A stretch of DNA of 64,000 nucleotides from Rhodoferax sp. TS-BS-61-7. GTDB lineage: Bacteria > Pseudomonadota > Gammaproteobacteria > Burkholderiales > Burkholderiaceae_C. Below the pieces are notes generated by a model. That model did no database searches and was not told the DNA's origin. It worked only from the letters and a program-made list of their open reading frames with translations. Below are positions 59,129-64,000 of the stretch, piece by piece. The stretch lies in NCBI RefSeq assembly GCF_002943465.1, contig NZ_PTQY01000001.1, positions 310,001-374,000 of the forward strand. The letters run 5' to 3'. Within the stretch, counting starts at the first letter, position 1; every line of letters starts with the position of its first letter. Position numbers and translations under genes: made by a program.

Positions 59129-59572
59129 ATGTACCAGCGTATTCTTGTTCCCACCGATGGCAGCGCTCTCTCCAAAAAAGCCGTGAACAGCGCCATTGCC
59201 TTGGCCAAACTGTGCAATGCCGAGCTGGTGGCGCTGAAGGTGGTGCCACGCTACCCGCAGTCCTACTTTGAAGGCGGTATTGCGCTAGCGCCCGCAGAGG
59301 TCAAGCAGGTCGAAAAGACCTGGGGCGACGCCGGGCAGGCCGTGGTTGATGCGGTAAAAAAAGCCGCGGCCGCCAAAGGCATTGAGGCCAAGGCCGTGGT
59401 GGTGCGTTCCGATGTGGTGTCCGATGCCATCTTGGCCGCCGCCAAGAAGCACCAATGTGACCTGGTGGTCATGGCCTCGCACGGGCGCAAGGGCATCAAA
59501 CGCCTGCTGCTGGGCAGCGAGACACAGCACGTGTTGACGCACGCCCCGATTCCCGTGCTGATTTTGAAGTAA
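59129..59572 (+). CDS. uspA: universal stress protein A family
   Basis: 147 residues from ATG 59129 (AAGGAG upstream). RILVPTDGSALSKKAVNSAI at the start and VVMASHGRKGIKRLLLGSET near the end (G-x2-G-x9-GS ATP motif) are the UspA hallmarks. The FNR box links it to oxygen limitation, as for E. coli and Pseudomonas anaerobic stress proteins. It runs divergently from ccoI. Confidence 0.93.
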   Translation: MYQRILVPTDGSALSKKAVNSAIALAKLCNAELVALKVVPRYPQSYFEGGIALAPAEVKQVEKTWGDAGQAVVDAVKKAAAAKGIEAKAVVVRSDVVSDAILAAAKKHQCDLVVMASHGRKGIKRLLLGSETQHVLTHAPIPVLILK

Positions 59573-59576
59573 ATCG

Positions 59577-59615
59577 GGCTCTAGCCCCCGTAGATGCTGC
59601 GCAAGCAGCTACAAA
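59577..59615 (-). repeat. dispersed repeat copy C
   Basis: On the minus strand it reads TAGCTGCTTGCGCAGCATC then GGGGGCTAGAGCC. The TAG stop of the HD-GYP gene (59609-59611) is inside the repeat. Confidence 0.7.
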
Positions 59616-60673
59616 ATAGAGAGCAGCTTTGATTCGCCTGCATCCGCGTGCAGGTCGCGCACCGCCAACACATCGTCCCAGGCGTTGAGAAAGCTCTGCA
59701 CACAGCGGGGGTCGAAGTGGGTGCCGGAGCCAGCGGTGAGAAAGTCCACCGCCTCCTCCAGCGTCCAGGCTTTTTTGTAAGGCCGCTCGGAGGTCAGTGC
59801 GTCAAACACATCAGCAACCGCCACGATGCGGCTGAACAGCGGGATGGTCTCGCCCTTGAGCCCTTGGGGGTAACCGCTACCGTCAAACTTCTCATGGTGG
59901 CCCAGTGCGATCTCGGCACCGGTCTGCAACACGCGGGACGCACTGCCCTGCAAGAGCTCGTAGCCATACATCGCATGCTGCTTCATGATGATGAATTCGG
60001 CCTCCGTCAGGCGGCCGGGCTTGAGCAGGATGTTGTCGGCAATGCCCACCTTGCCCAGGTCGTGCATGGGCGCTGCTTCCAGCAGCAGGTCTTGTTCGGC
60101 CTCGGTAAGGCCCAGCCCTTTGGCAATCAATCGGGAGTAATGCGCCATGCGTGAGATGTGGGCGCCGGTTTCAGGGTCGCGGAACTCGGCAGCGCGCGAC
60201 AGGCGCATGACGGTGTCGCGTTCGCGCGCCAAAATCTCGGCCGTGGCTTTCTGCACCTCGTCTGCCAGCCAGGCGGCGCGGTCGGCCAGCTTGGTACGCG
60301 CGTCACTCAGAATCAGCAGGTTCTTGGCACGCGCCAGAAACTCCACCTTGTCCACCGGTTTGGCCATGAAGTCGTTGGCCCCGGCATCCAGCGCACGGTA
60401 GCGCACCGGCTTCTGGTCGTTGGCAGTGACCATCATGATGGGTGCAATGTCGCAGCCCGGAATCCGGCGAAACCGGCGGATGAACTCCAGCCCATCCATG
60501 CCTGCCATGGTGTAGTCCACGATCACCAGATCGACAGCTTTGCGCTCGCCCCAGGCCAATGCCTCATCCGGACTGGCAAACGGGATGGCCCGGCAGTCCC
60601 CCAGTTTTTCCACCAGCTCGCTCAACAGAGCCAGGGTGGCGGGGGTATCGTCAACGATGAGTACGTGCTGCAT
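59609..60673 (-). CDS. HD-GYP response regulator, putative c-di-GMP phosphodiesterase
   Basis: 354 residues from ATG 60673. Receiver domain 1-125: acidic pocket VDDT, Asp53 in VIVDYTMAG, Lys in MAKPVDK. HD-GYP domain from about 150: HD in APMHDLGKVGIADN, HHEKFDGSGYPQGLKGE. It would hydrolyse cyclic di-GMP when phosphorylated; no kinase is adjacent. Its last five residues and stop come from the dispersed repeat. Confidence 0.93.
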   Translation of the reverse strand: MQHVLIVDDTPATLALLSELVEKLGDCRAIPFASPDEALAWGERKAVDLVIVDYTMAGMDGLEFIRRFRRIPGCDIAPIMMVTANDQKPVRYRALDAGANDFMAKPVDKVEFLARAKNLLILSDARTKLADRAAWLADEVQKATAEILARERDTVMRLSRAAEFRDPETGAHISRMAHYSRLIAKGLGLTEAEQDLLLEAAPMHDLGKVGIADNILLKPGRLTEAEFIIMKQHAMYGYELLQGSASRVLQTGAEIALGHHEKFDGSGYPQGLKGETIPLFSRIVAVADVFDALTSERPYKKAWTLEEAVDFLTAGSGTHFDPRCVQSFLNAWDDVLAVRDLHADAGESKLLSIL

Positions 60674-60727
60674 GACCAAAATATGACAAAGACCGGTCTA
60701 CTGTAGCCGACACATGTCAAGCGACGG

Positions 60728-62260
60728 TTAAGCCGGGCGGTATTGCTCCCGCAACAGGTTCTTCTGCACTTTGCCCATGGCATTGCGCGGCAGCTCGGCC
60801 ACCACCACGCAGCGCTTGGGCACCTTGAAGTTGGCCAGCATGGATTTCAGCGTGGCAATCACTTGTGCGGGGTCGACCGTGGCACCAGCCAGCGGCACAA
60901 TGACGGCTACGCCCACCTCGCCAAAGTCGGCATCGGGCACACCCACCACCGCGCTCTCGGCCACGCCGGGCAGGTTGTTGATGTAGCCCTCGATCTCGGC
61001 CGGGTAGACGTTGTAGCCGCCGCTGATGATCAGGTCCTTGCTGCGGCCGACGATGGTCACGTAACCCTTGGCATCCACCTGGCCCACGTCGCCAGTTTTG
61101 AAAAAGCCGTCCGCCGTGAACTCTTGTGCGGTTTTCTCGGGCATCTGCCAGTAGCCCAGAAACACATTGGGGCCACGCACCTCGATGCCACCGGTTTCGC
61201 CCTGGGGCAGGTCTTTACCCGCCTCGCCGCGCACGCGCAGCTGCACGCCCGGCAGGGGTTTGCCCACACTGCCCACCACACGTTGGCCATCCGAAGCACG
61301 GCCGGGGTTGGAGGTCAGCATCACGGTCTCGGACATGCCGTAGCGTTCCAGAATCGTGTGGCCGGTGCGGGCCTGCCACTGGTGGTGGGTGTCCACCAGC
61401 ATGGGCGCGGAGCCGGAGACAAACAGACGCATGTTTTTCGTCACCTGGGCGGTCAGCCCCGCTTCGGCCAGCAGGCGCACATACAACGTGGGCACGCCCA
61501 TGAACACGGTAGCGCGCGGCAGGTGCTGCAACACAACCTTGGGGTCAAACTTGGCACACCAGACCATCTTGCTGCCGTTGATGAGCGCGCCGTGGATGGC
61601 CACAAACAGGCCATGCACATGGAAGATGGGCAGCGCGTGGATCAGCACGTCGCCGGGTTTCCAGTCCCAGTAGGTCTGCAGCACACGGGCATTGCTCAGC
61701 AGGTTGCCGTGGCTCAGCATCGCGCCCTTGCTGCGGCCGGTGGTGCCACTGGTGTAGATGATGGCGGCCAGGTCATCGGGCCCGCGCTGCGCGATGGTGT
61801 GGGTGGTGGGGAACTGGGTGGCGCGGTCCAGCAGCGAGCCGGTGCGGTCGTCGTTCAGCGTGAACACATGGCTGGTGCCGGCCAGAAAGGCCATCTTGCT
61901 GAGCCAGCCAAAGTTGCGCCCGCTGCACACCACCACGGCCGGCTTGGCGTCTTCGATGAAGTAGGCCATCTCGGCGCTTTGGTAGGCGGTGTTGAGCGGC
62001 AGGTAAACCAGGCCGGCGCGCAGCGTGGCTAGGTACAGCACCAGCGCCTCCACCGATTTTTCGACCTGCACGGCAATGCGCGCGCCCTTGGGCAGCTCCA
62101 GAAATTCAAACAGGTTGGCCATCATGGCGGTGGCCTGGTCCAGGTCTTGCCAGCTGTACTGCAGGCCGGCGTCGGTCTCGACGGCGCAAGCACTCAGGTC
62201 GGCAGGAAATGCAGCGCGCAAGGCGGCAAACAGGTTGGCGTTCTCGATTTTGGTGGCCAT
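60728..62260 (-). CDS. matB: malonyl-CoA synthetase (MatB-like)
   Basis: 510 residues, ANL superfamily. Motifs YTSGTTGRSKGAMLSHGN (A3), LERYGMSET (A5), GFFKTGDVGQVD (A7), GYNVYPAEIEGYIN and the catalytic Lys in PRNAMGKVQKNLLR. The close sequence type is MatB, ligating malonate (or methylmalonate) to CoA with ATP. The enoyl-CoA hydratase and Bug-type binding protein upstream suggest a dicarboxylate uptake and use cluster. Confidence 0.88.
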   Translation of the reverse strand: MATKIENANLFAALRAAFPADLSACAVETDAGLQYSWQDLDQATAMMANLFEFLELPKGARIAVQVEKSVEALVLYLATLRAGLVYLPLNTAYQSAEMAYFIEDAKPAVVVCSGRNFGWLSKMAFLAGTSHVFTLNDDRTGSLLDRATQFPTTHTIAQRGPDDLAAIIYTSGTTGRSKGAMLSHGNLLSNARVLQTYWDWKPGDVLIHALPIFHVHGLFVAIHGALINGSKMVWCAKFDPKVVLQHLPRATVFMGVPTLYVRLLAEAGLTAQVTKNMRLFVSGSAPMLVDTHHQWQARTGHTILERYGMSETVMLTSNPGRASDGQRVVGSVGKPLPGVQLRVRGEAGKDLPQGETGGIEVRGPNVFLGYWQMPEKTAQEFTADGFFKTGDVGQVDAKGYVTIVGRSKDLIISGGYNVYPAEIEGYINNLPGVAESAVVGVPDADFGEVGVAVIVPLAGATVDPAQVIATLKSMLANFKVPKRCVVVAELPRNAMGKVQKNLLREQYRPA

Positions 62261-62282
62261 GGTCGGGTCTCGGATATCGGGA

Positions 62283-63104
62283 TTAAAACTGCGGACGGCG
62301 CTTAGCCAGAAAGGCGGTTATGCCTTCGCGGTGCTCAGCGCTGTCGGCATAGGCATAGGCCGTAGCCGTCAGGTCCGCTATCGAATCAGTAGCTGCTTGC
62401 GCAGTATCTAAGAGGGCTAGAGGCCGATTTGATGCTTGAAGTGCGCGCAGGGTTTGTTTGTTCAAACGTGCGGCCTGTGGGGCCAGGCTGGCCACACGCT
62501 GCGCCAGGGCCTGGCTGTGTGTGGCCACCTCGGCATCATTCAATACCTGCAGGAGGAAGCCGCGCGCCAGCATGGCCGGGGCCTCGAACACTTCGGCCGC
62601 CAGCAACATGGCACGCGCTACCGTGCCGCCCGCAGCCTGCGTCACCAGAGCGGCTTCACGCGGCGCCATGGGAAAACCCAGCCGCGCAATCGGCGCGCCA
62701 AAGCGGGCTGACTGGCCTGCCACGCGCAGGTCGCAGCAGCTGGCAATCTCTACGCCCGCGCCCATGCAGTTGCCTTCAATCTGCGCAACGATGGGCACAT
62801 CGCAGTCCAGCATCGCCTGCAGGCCGCCCCACACCTCGTCCTCGTGGAACTGGCGCAGCGCGGCCTCGTTGAAACGGAAGCTGGGGTACTCGGCAATGTC
62901 GCCACCCGCGCAGAAGTGGCCGCCCTCCCCGCGCAGCAGCACGCAGCGCGCCTCGGGGTCAGTCTGCAGGGCGGTGAACACGGTTTTGAGCTCACGCCAC
63001 ATGGCACGCGACATGGCGTTGAACTTGCCAGGGTGGGACAGCGTAATGCTGACCACGCCCTGCCCTTCACCCGTGCCATGCGTAACCTGGATGCTTCCTG
63101 CCAT
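62283..63104 (-). CDS. enoyl-CoA hydratase/isomerase family protein
   Basis: 273 residues. CoA-pocket motif GGHFCAGGDIAEY and oxyanion motif QIEGNCMGAGVEIASCCDLR; the two usual catalytic acids lie at different residues, so hydratase versus decarboxylase cannot be decided. A methylmalonyl/malonyl-CoA decarboxylase role would fit matB. Residues about 229-243 (SNRPLALLDTAQAATDS) are encoded by dispersed repeat D, inserted in frame. Confidence 0.88.
   Translation of the reverse strand: MAGSIQVTHGTGEGQGVVSITLSHPGKFNAMSRAMWRELKTVFTALQTDPEARCVLLRGEGGHFCAGGDIAEYPSFRFNEAALRQFHEDEVWGGLQAMLDCDVPIVAQIEGNCMGAGVEIASCCDLRVAGQSARFGAPIARLGFPMAPREAALVTQAAGGTVARAMLLAAEVFEAPAMLARGFLLQVLNDAEVATHSQALAQRVASLAPQAARLNKQTLRALQASNRPLALLDTAQAATDSIADLTATAYAYADSAEHREGITAFLAKRRPQF
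62389..62430 (+). repeat. dispersed repeat copy D, inside a coding region
   Basis: AGTAGCTGCTTGCGCAGTATC then GGGCTAGAGGCCG. It lies in frame within the enoyl-CoA hydratase gene. Confidence 0.7.
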
Positions 63105-63137
63105 GCTTGCCTTGTCCTGCGTAGGTCTGTCTCTGTC

Positions 63138-64000
63138 TTAGTCCAGCTTGGCGCCAGACGCTTTCACCACCGCGGCCCAGCGTTTCACTTCGGCGGCCAC
63201 AAAGGTGCCGAACTGTGCGGGCGTGAGCTTGCCAAACTCGGCCCCGTTGTTGGCCCAGCTGGTCTTGATTTCGTCGGCCGCGGCCAGGCGGTTCACCTCT
63301 TCCACAATGCGCGCCTGCACATCGGCCGGTGTGCCCTTGGGCGCCCACAGGCCGTACCAGGTGGTCACCGTGTAGTCGGGCAGACCCAGCTCGGCCGCGC
63401 AAGGCACATCAGGGAATGCCGGGCTGCGTTTGGTGCCCGACACCATGAGCGCCTTGATACGTCCACCCTTGATGTGGGCGGCGGATGACCCCAGGCCATC
63501 AAACATCATGTCCACGCTGCCCGCCATCAGGTCTTGCAGCGCGGGGCCTGCACCGCGGTAGGGAATGTGGGTGATGAAGGTGCTGGTCTGCTGCTTGAAC
63601 AGCTCGCCCGCCAGGTGGTGCGAGGTGCCGCCGCCGGCCGAGCCGTAGTTCATCTTGCCGGGGTTGGCTTTCACCTGCGCCAGAAACGCCTTGAAGTCGC
63701 CGGGCACGTTTTTCGGGTTCACCACCAGCACCTGCGGCACGTTGGCCACCAGCGCCAGGGGAATGAAGTCTTTCTGGATGTCGTAGTCCAGCTTGGGGTA
63801 CATGCTGGGGGCAATGGCGTGGTGCACCGCGCCCATGAACAGGGTGTACCCATCGGGTGCGGCCTTGGACGCAATGCTGGCGCCCAGCGTGCCGCCGGCG
63901 CCGCCGCGGTTGTCAATCACCAGCTGGGTGCCGGTGAGTTTGGCAAACTGGGCTGCCATGGGGCGCGCAAACGCATCGGTGCCCCCACCGGCCGGGAACG
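63138..64000 (-). CDS. Bug/TctC-family tricarboxylate-transport binding protein, N-terminus outside window
   Basis: The frame runs past the window end, where PAGGGTDAFARP precedes MAAQFAKLTGTQLVIDNRGG; this is the Bug domain start (FPxGGxxDxxARxxA). About 287 residues are seen, with the family motifs NRGGAGGTLGASIASKAAPD, PYRGAGPALQDLMAGSVDMM and TWYGLWAPKGTPADV. The missing part is the signal peptide and a few residues. It binds a carboxylate in the periplasm; with matB downstream, malonate or a related acid is plausible. Confidence 0.9.
   Translation of the reverse strand, partial: FPAGGGTDAFARPMAAQFAKLTGTQLVIDNRGGAGGTLGASIASKAAPDGYTLFMGAVHHAIAPSMYPKLDYDIQKDFIPLALVANVPQVLVVNPKNVPGDFKAFLAQVKANPGKMNYGSAGGGTSHHLAGELFKQQTSTFITHIPYRGAGPALQDLMAGSVDMMFDGLGSSAAHIKGGRIKALMVSGTKRSPAFPDVPCAAELGLPDYTVTTWYGLWAPKGTPADVQARIVEEVNRLAAADEIKTSWANNGAEFGKLTPAQFGTFVAAEVKRWAAVVKASGAKLD

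Noticed and set aside
1..64000. CRISPR arrays, rRNA, tRNA, insertion-sequence transposases
   Set aside because: I looked for regularly spaced repeats, cloverleaves and DDE-type proteins and saw none; a dedicated search could still find a tRNA.

Overview
The window looks like chromosome from a Comamonadaceae betaproteobacterium (Rhodoferax-like; this is an inference). The support is the GC-rich coding bias, a tripartite-tricarboxylate (Bug) binding protein, a cbb3 oxidase cluster under FNR, and a family-typical dispersed repeat built around AGCTGCTTGCGCA. The repeat occurs four times: 5917-5960, 38801-38835, 59577-59615 and 62389-62430.

Left flank (1-8198). A truncated GntR regulator is followed by a less GC-rich segment with a secreted protein of unknown function, a TetR repressor, a divergent NAD-dependent epimerase and a metallo-beta-lactamase-fold lipoprotein. 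TetR and the epimerase share a 41-bp near-palindromic operator. Then come housekeeping-type genes on the minus strand: a membrane protein, a thioesterase, a GIY-YIG-like protein, an EamA transporter and dusA.

Prophage (8143-47274, about 39.1 kb). It is a complete-looking temperate myophage inserted in the 5' end of dusA. Proof is in the sequence. A 20-bp imperfect direct repeat (17/20, with an 11-bp perfect core) sits at both ends. The displaced original start of dusA (31 codons, reading into the conserved RLSVAPMMD) lies at 47242-47337, just outside the right end. The prophage supplies a new start, N-terminus and presumably promoter to dusA. Its genes run: integrase; a gene under a perfect LexA-type SOS box; a DUF3892 gene; then, on the minus strand read from right to left, the immunity/replication block, terminase-portal-protease-capsid (HK97 type), a Mu-type contractile tail, fibre and lysis cassette. 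A short CI-like repressor without a protease domain is co-directional with an unknown gene and a TerB-BRCT gene. The Cro promoter and a second rightward early promoter carry the same palindromic operator. The rightward early operon (40604-46366) has a ParB-like protein, an HD phosphohydrolase and a PrtN-like DNA-binding protein, nearly all with 4-nt start/stop overlaps. A DUF2335 membrane-protein pair lies next to attR.

Right flank (47363-64000). This is a microaerobic-respiration block: a diguanylate cyclase, a SafE-like membrane protein, hemN, fnr, ccoH, ccoG, ccoP, ccoQ, ccoO, ccoN, ccoS, ccoI and a universal stress protein. Clear FNR boxes lie at 48463, 50618, 56501 and 59060. An HD-GYP response regulator, malonyl-CoA synthetase (matB), an enoyl-CoA hydratase and a truncated Bug-type binding protein follow.

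The most interesting proposals are these: (i) the SOS-box gene may be a Tum-like antirepressor for a repressor that cannot self-cleave; (ii) two early promoters are controlled by one operator family; (iii) intrinsic terminators sit 24-29 nt before the start codons of capsid, sheath and holin; (iv) a TerB-BRCT protein is expressed with the repressor. I saw no tRNA, rRNA, CRISPR array or insertion sequence.
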